From positions 1 through 41,758 of the IMG/VR virus record IMGVR_UViG_3300037119_006847: a stretch of 41,758 nt of DNA; one strand, written 5' to 3'. The stretch comes from a virus. Position 1 is the stretch's first letter; every line of letters begins with the position of its first letter. The position numbers and the translations under genes are program-made. Below are positions 21,903-30,179 of this stretch, piece after piece. A model generated the notes under the pieces. It worked only from the letters and a program-made list of their open reading frames with translations, did not search any database and was not told where the DNA came from.

Positions 21903-22282
21903 AAATCAAACCCCGGCTTAGTTCTAAAGTTTAAACTCTTAAGCTTGTTTAAAAATGCTCCTGGTCTAGAGAGCACCATAATGGACTTGATCTTGTCGTT
22001 TACTCTCACCACATGCTGGATAGAAAGAATCAGCTTCTCTGTGGCAAGCTCCCTGTCAGCCTGGTCACGCGCTGGATTAGTTGCTGTCCACGATAGAAAG
22101 GCTAGAGAAGTCCCAGTGGTGTAGAGCCAGCCGCAAGCCAGGAGCCCCTCTTCATCTTCCACTACGCATCCAATAGGAGGAAGAATGTCAGCAATCGGGG
22201 GGAGTGGCCAGTTAAGGTCAGCAAACCAGCCAGCGATCTCTGGGAGATCTTGCTCTTCAAAGGGTCTAGAGTTCATAGGCAT
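21878..22282 (-). CDS. GNAT-like protein, first of a tandem pair, 134 aa
   Basis: Begins MPMNSRPFEEQDLPEIAGWF, a usual GNAT start (R-x-xxxxDxxxI). Core strands GLLACGWLYTTGTSLAFLSWTATNPA and the ending LKSLNFRTKPG fit the fold. Paralogue of 21486-21902. The gene starts inside the 3' end of the signal-peptide fibre protein gene (17-bp overlap), using GAGATAT as a weak ribosome site. As with its twin, catalytic residues cannot be confirmed. Confidence 0.6.
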   Translation of the reverse strand: MPMNSRPFEEQDLPEIAGWFADLNWPLPPIADILPPIGCVVEDEEGLLACGWLYTTGTSLAFLSWTATNPARDQADRELATEKLILSIQHVVRVNDKIKSIMVLSRPGAFLNKLKSLNFRTKPGFDLCTWIVKT

Positions 22283-23138
22283 ATATCTCGCAGGAGAAGA
22301 CAGACAGCGTCATGCCTGCGCCATCCACTGCGGCTTTAGCGGTTATCGTATGAGTCCCGGCTGGCAAGACAATGATGGTATTTATAGAGCTACATGGCAA
22401 GGAAATCAGGGGGTCTGCATCGACAGAGCCGTTTTCGATCCTCGTGGCAATAGTTTCACTGGTGATCACAGTAGAGCCAGCGTAAACAAGTTGCAGGTAA
22501 CCAGTTGCATCATCGATATTTGTTCCAGCTACAGTGACCCTGCTGTTTTGGGAAAACCCTTGTTTGCTCCTAAGTCCAACGAAGACAGGGCGACCAGTGG
22601 TGGTTATACTCGCCGAGCCAGTACCAATCCCACTAAAACTAGTAGAAATAGTGCTGCCATCGAGGGCTCGCGTCGCAATAGTTTTAGCCACAAGCTTGGC
22701 CTCAGTGACACTGCCATCTGCGATCTTATCAGTAGTAACAGCAGCGTCTACAATCTTGTCTGTGGTGATAGAATCATCTGCAATCTTGGCTTCAGTGACA
22801 CCGCCATCTTTTAGAGCCACGTTACCGCCAGAGATCTCCACGCCGACATCATCTGCTTTTACAGAGAGTGCGCCAGTTGTGGCGTCTCTCATGATGGCGT
22901 CGCCTGCAATGGCGGCGCCGATCTTGGCTGGTGAGATGGCAGCGTTAGTGGCGACCTGGGCATTGTTGATACTGTTCACACCGCCAATGACGTTGTTGAA
23001 CTCAGTGTTGAGCTGGGAGGCCGTGAGCACATCCCCATCAGAGAAGTTTGTAACCCTCGACACTGGAGCAGCAATAATAGCCACCCCTGCCAGCAAAAGG
23101 ACCGCAATTAATGCTCTATGCATAGTTTGTATTCGCAT
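22266..23138 (-). CDS. Fibre-like repeat protein with N-terminal signal peptide
   Basis: Length 290 aa from ATG 23138, which has GGAGG 6 nt upstream. MRIQTMHRALIAVLLLAGVAIIAAPVS is a classical signal sequence with possible cleavage after AAPVS or IIAA. Then FSDGDVLTASQLNTEFNNVIGGV, an adaptor seen at the start of many tail-fibre proteins, and tandem VTxxKIAD-type repeats (VTEAKIADDSITTDKIVDAAV) at about 120-165, followed by a beta-rich end with three Cys. A secretion signal on a fibre-like virion protein is unusual. It overlaps the beta-propeller gene by 23 bp. Confidence 0.75.
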   Translation of the reverse strand: MRIQTMHRALIAVLLLAGVAIIAAPVSRVTNFSDGDVLTASQLNTEFNNVIGGVNSINNAQVATNAAISPAKIGAAIAGDAIMRDATTGALSVKADDVGVEISGGNVALKDGGVTEAKIADDSITTDKIVDAAVTTDKIADGSVTEAKLVAKTIATRALDGSTISTSFSGIGTGSASITTTGRPVFVGLRSKQGFSQNSRVTVAGTNIDDATGYLQLVYAGSTVITSETIATRIENGSVDADPLISLPCSSINTIIVLPAGTHTITAKAAVDGAGMTLSVFSCEIYAYEL

Positions 23139-24720
23139 CTGTAACCTCCAAAACCCATCCATGAAACTCTAAACCAGAATCACCACTAGCGGAAATCTCT
23201 AGTTGGAAATTGTAACCCACCTCGCCAACAGACACCCTGATAGGTACAAACCTACCGATGCCTAGCGTGCTTTGACCTAGGATAAATGTAGACCCTAAAA
23301 GGCTAGCGCTCTGGCCAACCTGAGTAGTAAGGGCACCGTTCTTTGATAGATCCAGCGAGTCAATTGACCACCCGATTGTAATGTCTGAAATCTGGTCTGC
23401 GGAGACTAGCACCGTTACAGATACAAACTCCTTCTCATGAGTGATGTCGCCATCTGGAAAGAACTTGCCTGTTTTAAAGGTACACGCAAAGCCAGAATCA
23501 AGGTCTGCTGTTTGATCGCCATCAAGGTAGGTGATCTTGCCATCTTCTCGTCCTGCCATCACGTAGGCTCTGCCATCTTGGACAAGCTGACCTAGGCTCC
23601 TGGCATCAATATCTTCCCAGATAAGCCAGAGATCAAAGTTGATGTTGTAGCAAAGCACGATGTCTTGCGTTTGCTGGCCATCAGAAGCCACTGTAACGAT
23701 GTAGAGGTTATCCTTCTCATCCCACCTAGCCCATGAACGTTCTAAAAGAAGAGGGTTTAAAAGGTTAGTGAAGATGGTCTGCACGTCTTTAGATAGGAAT
23801 GTGACCTCAGACTGGTCAGATACGATGATCTTTCTGAGGGAATGCAAGCCACGCTGAGAGAGAAAGAGAATATCGTTTGCAGTGGCCACCACAGTGGGCT
23901 GGCCAACACAGCCAATACCAGTAGTCATGCGGTTTAAGCTAAAGGTGCCCTCATCATTGGGGTCTACAGCAGAGAGCTGATAGATAGAGCGGCTAGTAGC
24001 GATAAATAGCAAACCATCCTTTTCAGGAAAGATTGCTGTAACGCCGCCAGGCTCACCATCATAGGTAAGGTCAAAGCTAGTGGCGCCATCAGTGGTCCAG
24101 TTCTCTGGATCATAGGGAGCAGAGATATACACCCTATAAGGGAAGTCATTGTTACCAGCCATAACCATGCGGCCAAGCCACGTGCCAAGGAGTGTGCCAT
24201 CACCATCAGGAGGCCCTATGGCATCTTCAACATCGCCAGCAGGCTGAGCAAGACCATTCCACTTCTTATAGCCATCTGTGACTTCTGAAGTAACAAAGAA
24301 CAGAATGCCCTCAAAGACTTGGTATCTGGGGACTCCGGTATCTGAAAGTGGAAAACCATTCTGCCTCTCAATCCCTTCTGATAGGCGATCTTGAATAGTC
24401 CATATCTTCTCACCCTGGTGCAGCACGATATCCTCAAGCACGTCACCAGAGGAGCTAGCAAACCTGTGGTACTGCATGATGCCTCTAATGGGCGTGCCCA
24501 TTTCTGGATAGCTTGCAGTCCCTTCAAAAGAGCCAAGATGGTAGGCAACTTGCCCAGGTCGCTTCTTTCTAGAGAGCGAGCGAGATACCGAGATATTCTT
24601 CGCGTTGACCATTTGCTGGGGAGAAACAATAAGGGGGTTATCAGAGACGTTGAGGCCTCCAGCTAAGCCTTCCTTACCGAAGAAGTTATAAAACCTTGAG
24701 GTATCTCCGCCACCAGCCAT
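23116..24720 (-). CDS. Tail tube/hub beta-propeller protein (T7 gp12 / P22 gp10-like)
   Basis: Length 534 aa. The opening AGGLNVSDNPLIVSPQQMVNAKNISVS is typical of these proteins, which start with a loop listing conserved N/P residues. The body consists of repeated four-strand sheets (FPYRVYISAPYDPENW, LLFIATSRSIYQLSA, DILFLSQRGLHSL, LYIVTVASDG, YVMAGREDGKITYLDG), as in a beta-propeller. It closes the tail below the adaptor. AGAGGA precedes ATG 24720. Placed directly after the adaptor gene, as in podovirus tail modules. Confidence 0.75.
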   Translation of the reverse strand: MAGGGDTSRFYNFFGKEGLAGGLNVSDNPLIVSPQQMVNAKNISVSRSLSRKKRPGQVAYHLGSFEGTASYPEMGTPIRGIMQYHRFASSSGDVLEDIVLHQGEKIWTIQDRLSEGIERQNGFPLSDTGVPRYQVFEGILFFVTSEVTDGYKKWNGLAQPAGDVEDAIGPPDGDGTLLGTWLGRMVMAGNNDFPYRVYISAPYDPENWTTDGATSFDLTYDGEPGGVTAIFPEKDGLLFIATSRSIYQLSAVDPNDEGTFSLNRMTTGIGCVGQPTVVATANDILFLSQRGLHSLRKIIVSDQSEVTFLSKDVQTIFTNLLNPLLLERSWARWDEKDNLYIVTVASDGQQTQDIVLCYNINFDLWLIWEDIDARSLGQLVQDGRAYVMAGREDGKITYLDGDQTADLDSGFACTFKTGKFFPDGDITHEKEFVSVTVLVSADQISDITIGWSIDSLDLSKNGALTTQVGQSASLLGSTFILGQSTLGIGRFVPIRVSVGEVGYNFQLEISASGDSGLEFHGWVLEVTDANTNYA

Positions 24721-24724
24721 TTGA

Positions 24725-25723
24725 CTAGTCCTCTACCTTGCCAAAGAAGTTTAAACCCCAGAAGCCCTGTCTACGGCCACGAGTAGCACGTCTCACATAG
24801 TTTCTAGCAGGCTGCACCGTAAGATCCTGGTCAGAGATAGCCTTGTCATTTTTCATCTGCACAAAGAGCTGGCCGTAGTTCTGAAGCATAAGCGTGCCTA
24901 CCATTTGGTTCTTTAAAACGATGGTAGCAAAGTCAGCACAGGCTCCATAGAAAAGGATAGCTCTGTAGCGGTCTGGAATGATGGGGTAGCAATCCTCTTC
25001 ATCTCCAAGATAGAAGATCCTGACTGAGTAAGAGAGCTCCACTTGGTAGCGCTTATCTGGAGCAGGCCAGAACTCTACATAAGTGGCATCATCATCCACA
25101 TCTCGGCGCACATAGGCTGCAAACCTAGGGATGCCAGTAGCTGTGGGGTCTTTGGATTGATACAAGGAGAGAGTGTCTGGGCCAACCAGCTCAATCTTAG
25201 AGGTGCCGTTAATGGTAACACCCAGAAGCTCGTCGACTTCTTTAGGCATCTTGTAACGGTTTTTAGCAATGGTGTAGGAGCCTTCAGTCTGGTCATCCTC
25301 AGAGAACTTAGACTCAAGCGTTAGAGCAGTGGTGCTAGAAACGTCTGCAACATGGTAAGTAACTTGAGAGTCATGGAACCAGAAAAGGCAGGAGGGGAAC
25401 AAGGTGGCATCCCACACCGTGTCCACGCCACTGATATCATAAGATCCAGAAACAGAGCTAGCAGTGCCATCCGAATAAGGTGCTTCCAAGTTAAAGTCAT
25501 ACTTTGCTTTCATCCAGCGCCAGTAGGTGCCCATGCACACTTGCTGGTAACGGTTGTTTAGAAAGATAAGGATCTGCTCACGCTTGCTGGTCTCAGACTC
25601 TGGGCGAGTGTGGCCAGTAGCTTTTAGCACTTGGTCAATGATGTCCTTAGAATCGCCAAAGGGAGTCGTGCCATAGTTTGTAGTGCCGAATGTCCCAGTG
25701 CCAAAGCCGCTAGATGAACTCAT
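24725..25723 (-). CDS. Head-tail adaptor (T7 gp11 / P22 gp4-like)
   Basis: Length 332 aa. Gly/Thr-rich start, then IDQVLKATGHTRPE, ILIFLNNRYQQVCMGTYWRWMKAKYDFNL, a segment shared by podovirus tail tubular protein A-type adaptors (helices, then YxWxxK). The C-terminal helices (YRAILFYGACADFATIVLKN) would contact the portal. A Ser/Thr/Asp-rich beta domain is inserted near 90-150. AAGGGG precedes the start. Gene order adaptor then beta-propeller supports the call. Confidence 0.75.
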   Translation of the reverse strand: MSSSSGFGTGTFGTTNYGTTPFGDSKDIIDQVLKATGHTRPESETSKREQILIFLNNRYQQVCMGTYWRWMKAKYDFNLEAPYSDGTASSVSGSYDISGVDTVWDATLFPSCLFWFHDSQVTYHVADVSSTTALTLESKFSEDDQTEGSYTIAKNRYKMPKEVDELLGVTINGTSKIELVGPDTLSLYQSKDPTATGIPRFAAYVRRDVDDDATYVEFWPAPDKRYQVELSYSVRIFYLGDEEDCYPIIPDRYRAILFYGACADFATIVLKNQMVGTLMLQNYGQLFVQMKNDKAISDQDLTVQPARNYVRRATRGRRQGFWGLNFFGKVED

Positions 25724-25737
25724 CTTAGATACCCCTT

Positions 25738-26004
25738 TTAATCAAACTTCACGCCAGCTTTTACACACTTGTTGTACTGCTGCTGAAGCTTCTGAAGATC
25801 ATATTTATGTACGCACTGGAAATCAGAGAAGATGGGATCTTTTGGATAGATCACTTCCAGCATGTCCTTGCCGTCAACCTTCACATTGCGCTGCAGGCGA
25901 CCCTTGTCAGAGTTACCGCGAAACACTGCAATGTTGAGAGCAGAGCCAGCACACCCGAAAAATAGGATGCCTAGTAGGAACCCTTGAAACATCTTCTTAT
26001 TCAT
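25738..26004 (-). CDS. Small lipoprotein or anchored protein, 88 aa
   Basis: MNKKMFQGFLLGILFFGCAG is a short hydrophobic signal ending in FFGC, a non-ideal lipobox with Cys18. The mature part has two further Cys (FQCVHKY, YNKCVK) and no proline-rich stretch. It overlaps the upstream membrane protein gene by 8 bp. A small membrane protein followed by a small lipoprotein recalls holin/spanin pairs, but their place is inside the tail operon and not next to the amidase. It could be a virion-associated or exclusion lipoprotein. Confidence 0.6.
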   Translation of the reverse strand: MNKKMFQGFLLGILFFGCAGSALNIAVFRGNSDKGRLQRNVKVDGKDMLEVIYPKDPIFSDFQCVHKYDLQKLQQQYNKCVKAGVKFD

Positions 26005-26227
26005 TTGGACCTACAATCGTGCCGTGCCCAGATGGCTTACCGGCTTTATCAGAATCGAAGGAGTCCTCAATCTTGGTTTGGTCGCGCTCAACAGTACCCT
26101 CTTGAAAGTCTTTTTTGCGACCATCATATTGAATCTGCTTCCATGCCGACACGAGAGCCTTAGCGGCTGCGATAAACATTGGTATGGCTTTGAACACGGC
26201 CAAGATTGTATTGAGAACCCCCATCAT
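25997..26227 (-). CDS. Small membrane-active protein (holin-like?), 76 aa
   Basis: MMGVLNTILAVFKAIPMFIAAAKALVSAWKQIQ is a long amphipathic to hydrophobic N-terminal helix; the rest is charged and disordered-looking (DGRKKDFQEGTVERDQTK). One membrane segment with a charged C-terminal tail is compatible with a class III-type holin or an antiholin. No good ribosome site. Adjacent to a lipoprotein gene and to a TM/coiled-coil gene two positions upstream. Confidence 0.5.
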   Translation of the reverse strand: MMGVLNTILAVFKAIPMFIAAAKALVSAWKQIQYDGRKKDFQEGTVERDQTKIEDSFDSDKAGKPSGHGTIVGPNE

Positions 26228-26231
26228 AAAG

Positions 26232-26549
26232 TTACGCTACTACTTCTGGTGCTACAACAGCTTCAGGAGCTTTGAATGCAGCAAGGAGAGCTGGGAGCTC
26301 TGCAAGCAAGTGAACAACAAGCTCAAGCGTTTCGCTGAGTTTGAGGTCTTTAACTTCTGCAGGTACAGCTACGATGTCTTTCAAGGCAGCTTCAACGGCA
26401 GCCTTTTTGACTTCATCACCTTGAACAGCGACGAATGCGTCAACAAGGTCTTGAGCAGAAAAGCCATCTTTGAGCTCTTTAGCAATAACCTTAGTGATGA
26501 CGATGAGACCAGTTAGCAGTTCTTTTGTTTCTTTAACTCCAGTTTCCAT
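26232..26549 (-). CDS. Hypothetical all-helical protein, 105 aa
   Basis: AGGGGATTAAAA precedes ATG 26549. The product is Ala/Val/Glu/Lys-rich with four or five helices (ETKELLTGLIVITKVIAKELKDG, QDLVDAFVAVQGDEVKKAAVEAAL by pattern) and a Pro/Val tail (APEAVVAPEVVA). No Cys and no signal peptide. Small helical proteins of this type occur near fibre genes in podoviruses, with unknown role. Confidence 0.6.
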   Translation of the reverse strand: METGVKETKELLTGLIVITKVIAKELKDGFSAQDLVDAFVAVQGDEVKKAAVEAALKDIVAVPAEVKDLKLSETLELVVHLLAELPALLAAFKAPEAVVAPEVVA

Positions 26550-26551
26550 TT

Positions 26552-26797
26552 TTAATCCCCTTCTTGTTTGATCCCAAGCCTGCCTTCTAGACGGGCTAAA
26601 CTCTCTCTTACGGCTCCCAGTTGGTCGATGATCTTCGAGTCCAGGCTTTCATGCTTAGATCTAAGTGTATCGACATCCTTCTGAGTTTCAATGTTGGCCT
26701 TCTCATTTGCATGAGTTTTACCTTCAAGTCTAACAAGCCAGACCGTAAACCCTATGACAGATAACACTAGTTCAACGTCTAGCTCTTTAAGCGCCAT
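26552..26797 (-). CDS. TM plus coiled-coil protein, 81 aa
   Basis: Residues about 8-24 (VELVLSVIGFTVWLVRL) are a membrane segment; residues 25-75 form a coiled coil with heptad Leu/Ile (DVDTLRSKHESLDSKIIDQL, ESLARLEGRLG). The layout resembles inner-membrane spanin (Rz-like) or holin-accessory proteins, with the helix in the periplasm. AAGG lies just before the start. With the two small membrane genes downstream it may form a second lysis or membrane cluster within the tail operon. Confidence 0.6.
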   Translation of the reverse strand: MALKELDVELVLSVIGFTVWLVRLEGKTHANEKANIETQKDVDTLRSKHESLDSKIIDQLGAVRESLARLEGRLGIKQEGD

Positions 26798-26801
26798 GGC
26801 C

Positions 26802-28625
26802 TTAGTTGTTCCATCCAGTGATGGAGATGGGGTGTGATCCCCATGAAAACGCCTGACTTATTCCAAGAATCGATGTGCCTCCTGATGCGGACAGCGCACC
26901 TGGGCCACTCACCCAGCCGAAGGAGATGTTGCCAGCGCCTGCTGCAGCAAGAATACAGAAATTTCCGACTACCGATTGGTTAACAAAAGTCCCAGCATAC
27001 GAGGTGGAGGGCTCCTTGGTGCTGTCTATCGTCAATGTGCCAGGGAGTGAGATCGTGGCTATGGCCGCAGTAGGAGTTCCCGAAGTGGCCCTTCCTCGCA
27101 CAAGGATAGAATCACCCACACGCTTCCAAAAAGAGTGAGAGGGGGTAACTGTCCCCATACCAGCTGAGAAAGATGCCGCGTAAGAAACCCACACCGATGG
27201 CACAACGCGACTTAGCACCAGCCACGCAGACCCCGTGCTGTAGACCTCGATAAGCTCATTCTGAGTGTTGAGCGTTGTGGAAAGCGTGCCGTCGGTGACG
27301 GTGATTGCGTTGAAACTGGTGTCTGTCTTCTTAATGTTGTAGCGCTTGCCAGAGTTACCGGCAGCCGCAGCAGGCAGTGTCAGCGTAAACGCGGCGCTAG
27401 TGGCGTCTCCAGTAACCAGGTTGTCGTTAGCTACAAGCGTGTATCCGCTAGTCTTTGCAGCAATCGTAGGCTCTGGGTAGTCATACACAGGGTTAGTGCC
27501 ATCAGAGCGCAGAACTTTTGAAGCTGTGCCGACGGCAAGCTTAGTTGGTGTGCCAGAGGCACCGCCATAAATCACGTCACCCTGAGCATTCATAGGGTTT
27601 GAGAGCGAGCCAAGCATCGAGTTGACCTGTGCTGCGGATAGATCCAGGGCGTTAGCAGTACCGCCAGTGTTGTTGCCCTTAATAGTGAGCGTTGGCATCT
27701 GAGCTAGCTTTGCGTTTGTAACGACGTTGCTTTGAATCGTGGCAGCAGCAGCGCCAGCGCCAGAAGCTACAACGTCCGTAGTGAGGGAGGTGATGTAGTT
27801 ACCAGTAGCCTGTTTGCCATTGAGCTGGGTTTGGATGGCAGAAGTCACGCCATTAACATAGCCGATCTCAGTAGCCGTAGTGGTGGCAGCAGCAAGGAAG
27901 CCTGAGCCATCTGTAACGGCAGCGCGTGAGGTGGAGAGCGGTGCAAGCTTCGATGTTGCAATGGCAGCAGAAGCGTTCACGTCTGCATCAACAATACTAC
28001 CAGTGAGAGCCAGCTTCGAGTAGTCGATCGCTGCAGAGCTATTAATGTCTGCGTTAACGATGCTGTCTACCAGATCTAGTTTTGAGTACTCAATAGCGGC
28101 AGAGGCAGATACGTCATCATTGACAAGAAGAGAAGAAGAAAGTTCGCCAGCAGAGTCAGAATGCACAAGACCAGTAGAGAGACCGCTAAGCGTAATAGCC
28201 CCTGCAGCATCGATGCCTCCTTCGGCTATAATGGGCGCTTCAAAAGTCTTTTGACCAACGATGGTCTGCTCAGTGTTGAGCGTAACAACAGCGCCAGTAG
28301 TGAGTGCCCCAAGGTTAGAGTCTAAACATTCTAGAAACTCTTGAGCGGTAGTTGCCAAGGTACAAACCAGACCGCCTGGCTCAGCTTCGATGGCAGTGGC
28401 AGCATGCGCAGCAACAGGGTCATTGATGTGATCCTGGGTAGACTGCTGATTGATATACATCTGCGCGTCAATGACGTTTGCATTGGTGTTAAGAGCATCT
28501 GCCCAGCCCTCGTCGCCAGCAGCAGGCTTTTGAAGGTTAAAGTGAGTGGTATAGGTTGATGCAGCAAATGCCAACCCAGAAACGAGAAGGAAAGGTAAAA
28601 GAAGCTTTTGGGTGATTTTATTCAT
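26802..28625 (-). CDS. Large tail-fibre-like protein with N-terminal signal peptide
   Basis: Length 607 aa. MNKITQKLLLPFLLVSGLAFAASTY is a textbook signal peptide (AFA-A cleavage). Residues 24-55 (YTTHFNLQKPAAGDEGWADALNTNANVIDAQM) are the common fibre adaptor. Three tandem repeats of about 21 aa (D-x-x-x-SAAI-x-YSKL) lie around 175-235, followed by beta-repeat stretches, a GDVIYGGASGTPTKLAVG segment and a Cys-poor receptor-like end. It follows the capsid gene after a terminator-like hairpin. Exported fibres would meet virions only at lysis, or the signal is not cleaved and acts as a docking helix. Confidence 0.8.
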   Translation of the reverse strand: MNKITQKLLLPFLLVSGLAFAASTYTTHFNLQKPAAGDEGWADALNTNANVIDAQMYINQQSTQDHINDPVAAHAATAIEAEPGGLVCTLATTAQEFLECLDSNLGALTTGAVVTLNTEQTIVGQKTFEAPIIAEGGIDAAGAITLSGLSTGLVHSDSAGELSSSLLVNDDVSASAAIEYSKLDLVDSIVNADINSSAAIDYSKLALTGSIVDADVNASAAIATSKLAPLSTSRAAVTDGSGFLAAATTTATEIGYVNGVTSAIQTQLNGKQATGNYITSLTTDVVASGAGAAAATIQSNVVTNAKLAQMPTLTIKGNNTGGTANALDLSAAQVNSMLGSLSNPMNAQGDVIYGGASGTPTKLAVGTASKVLRSDGTNPVYDYPEPTIAAKTSGYTLVANDNLVTGDATSAAFTLTLPAAAAGNSGKRYNIKKTDTSFNAITVTDGTLSTTLNTQNELIEVYSTGSAWLVLSRVVPSVWVSYAASFSAGMGTVTPSHSFWKRVGDSILVRGRATSGTPTAAIATISLPGTLTIDSTKEPSTSYAGTFVNQSVVGNFCILAAAGAGNISFGWVSGPGALSASGGTSILGISQAFSWGSHPISITGWNN

Positions 28626-28642
28626 TGTGTGAGTGCCTCTTC

Positions 28643-28675
28643 AGAAAAAGAGGGCAGGGGATTACTCCCCCACCC
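28643..28675 (-). terminator. Terminator-like hairpin after the major capsid gene
   Basis: On the minus strand a GGG-T-GGGG / CCCC-TG-CCC stem (28675-28652) is followed by TCTTTTTC. It lies between the capsid gene and the fibre gene and probably reduces, rather than stops, read-through, since no separate promoter was found for the downstream genes. Confidence 0.6.
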
Positions 28676-28697
28676 TAATAATGAACTATCTAACTAA

Positions 28698-29627
28698 TTA
28701 TCCTGCGCCAGTCGTGCCGACGATACCGCGCCAGTCAGAGTAACCAACTGCATAACGTGCAGTGATCTTCTGGAGGGCAGTTTCAGTGCGGAAGTCGTAG
28801 TCAGTGCCCAGTTCGGGCTTCTTGCGCCAGTAGAACATCAACTTGTGGTTTGCTTTATCAGCAGCCACGAAGAAGGCATCTGCGTCGGTGAGGTAGTCAT
28901 TGCAAACTACTTCGATACCGTACAGAGACTTGATCGAGTTAACAGCGTTCACGCTGTCATTCGAGGTGTTTACAATCATTTCGGATTGCAGAATCTCGAT
29001 AGCGTTGAAGTGTTCTTCTTTAGGAACAATCAAAGATTTAGGCTTCAAGTGGATCTTCTTGCCAGCCATGTCCTTTTGAGCACGCATCAGGTTGATCATC
29101 GACTTCATAGAAGTGGACGACAAGTCAGCAGCAACGCCAAGAAGGTTGGAGTCAGTTCCAGCTCCAGCAGCCACGAGGGGATGCGAAGCGGAAAAAAGAC
29201 TCTGGCCGTCCGGACCCACAGTTGCAAAGCCAGAATTCAAAATGTCAGCAGTCGCAATCTCAATCGATTCCATGACGGCATCGGTGAGTTGGCGAGCGTT
29301 GTCAGCCATAACGTCGAATTCCAAATCGTCGATAAGCTCTTGCGATTGACCGCAGAGGATACCAAGCTTTACAGCGAGGTAGGTCTTATCAAACCCTTGG
29401 TAGCGCTTTTGCATAGGAACTTCTTCAGACTCGCCGACGATTGCAGCAGGACGGAAGCCAGAGACTTGCGTGCTCTGAGCGATCGAAGTGCGCATGTCGC
29501 GGACGTTGAAGATCTTCTCATAGAAAGGCTGAAAGCGTTCGAACTGATCTTTTACGATGAAGTCCAAGGCTGGAAGGGCATCTTCCAAAACGAGATCACT
29601 GAAGTTATTGCGTAAGTTAATTGACAT
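28698..29627 (-). CDS. Major capsid protein (HK97-like fold)
   Basis: Length 309 aa. The N-terminal part is helical (LVLEDALPALDFIVKDQFERF), then FNVRDMRTSIAQSTQVSGFRPAAIVGESEEVPMQKRYQGFDKTY by pattern, the E-loop-type region; the middle holds TADILNSGF and SASHPLVAAG, as in Mu gpT-type capsid proteins. It is followed by KPKSLIVPKEEHFNAIEILQSE and a DYLTDADAFFVAADKANHKLMFYWRKKPEL segment typical of major head proteins. GGGGGA precedes the start. Gene order scaffold, decoration, capsid supports the call. Confidence 0.85.
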   Translation of the reverse strand: MSINLRNNFSDLVLEDALPALDFIVKDQFERFQPFYEKIFNVRDMRTSIAQSTQVSGFRPAAIVGESEEVPMQKRYQGFDKTYLAVKLGILCGQSQELIDDLEFDVMADNARQLTDAVMESIEIATADILNSGFATVGPDGQSLFSASHPLVAAGAGTDSNLLGVAADLSSTSMKSMINLMRAQKDMAGKKIHLKPKSLIVPKEEHFNAIEILQSEMIVNTSNDSVNAVNSIKSLYGIEVVCNDYLTDADAFFVAADKANHKLMFYWRKKPELGTDYDFRTETALQKITARYAVGYSDWRGIVGTTGAG

Positions 29628-29651
29628 ATATTATATCCCCCTGATCCCTAA

Positions 29652-30155
29652 TTAGACGCCAGCTACGCCAGCACGCAGCGCATGGTTGTTGATTTTGACA
29701 CGTGCAGTAGCGTAAGAACCCCACTCAGCAGATGGGCTCTTGGACAAGCCAAGAACTTTAAGTTGCTTGGTGATGCCAGTGCCGAGCGATGCAGAGTCAA
29801 GTGCTTGCTTGGATTGCAGAAGAGCCGAATCAAGTGCAGTTGCAACTACGTTGGCGTTTTGGAAAACGTCAGCAGCTTGCAGGTCAGCAGAAGCTTGGAT
29901 CTCGAATACAGTTTCAGGATCATCGTAAACTGCGATTGCAGTTACATCCGTAGAAGCCTTGTATTCAGCAGCAACGCCAAGAAGCGTAACGCCGTCTCCG
30001 CCAGTTGCAATTGTTACGTTACCAGCACCATCTGCGATAACGAAGTCGCCTGGAGCCAAAGCGGCACCAGTCTTCTTGGTGTAGTAAGTTACTCGTGATT
30101 GTTTGCCTTCAGTTTTGACAGGCACGGCGCCGAATGCGTCATTTGTATTTGCCAT
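29652..30155 (-). CDS. Capsid decoration / head-associated protein
   Basis: Length 167 aa, beta-rich with Gly/Ala/Thr/Val content and repeated APGDFVIADGAGNVTIATGG-like turns, no Cys and no catalytic motif. Such proteins directly upstream of the capsid gene are usually head decoration or stabilisation proteins. AGGGGGA precedes ATG 30155. Identity with a named family is not claimed. Confidence 0.65.
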   Translation of the reverse strand: MANTNDAFGAVPVKTEGKQSRVTYYTKKTGAALAPGDFVIADGAGNVTIATGGDGVTLLGVAAEYKASTDVTAIAVYDDPETVFEIQASADLQAADVFQNANVVATALDSALLQSKQALDSASLGTGITKQLKVLGLSKSPSAEWGSYATARVKINNHALRAGVAGV

Positions 30156-30179
30156 TTTTATATTCCCCCTAGTTAATTG

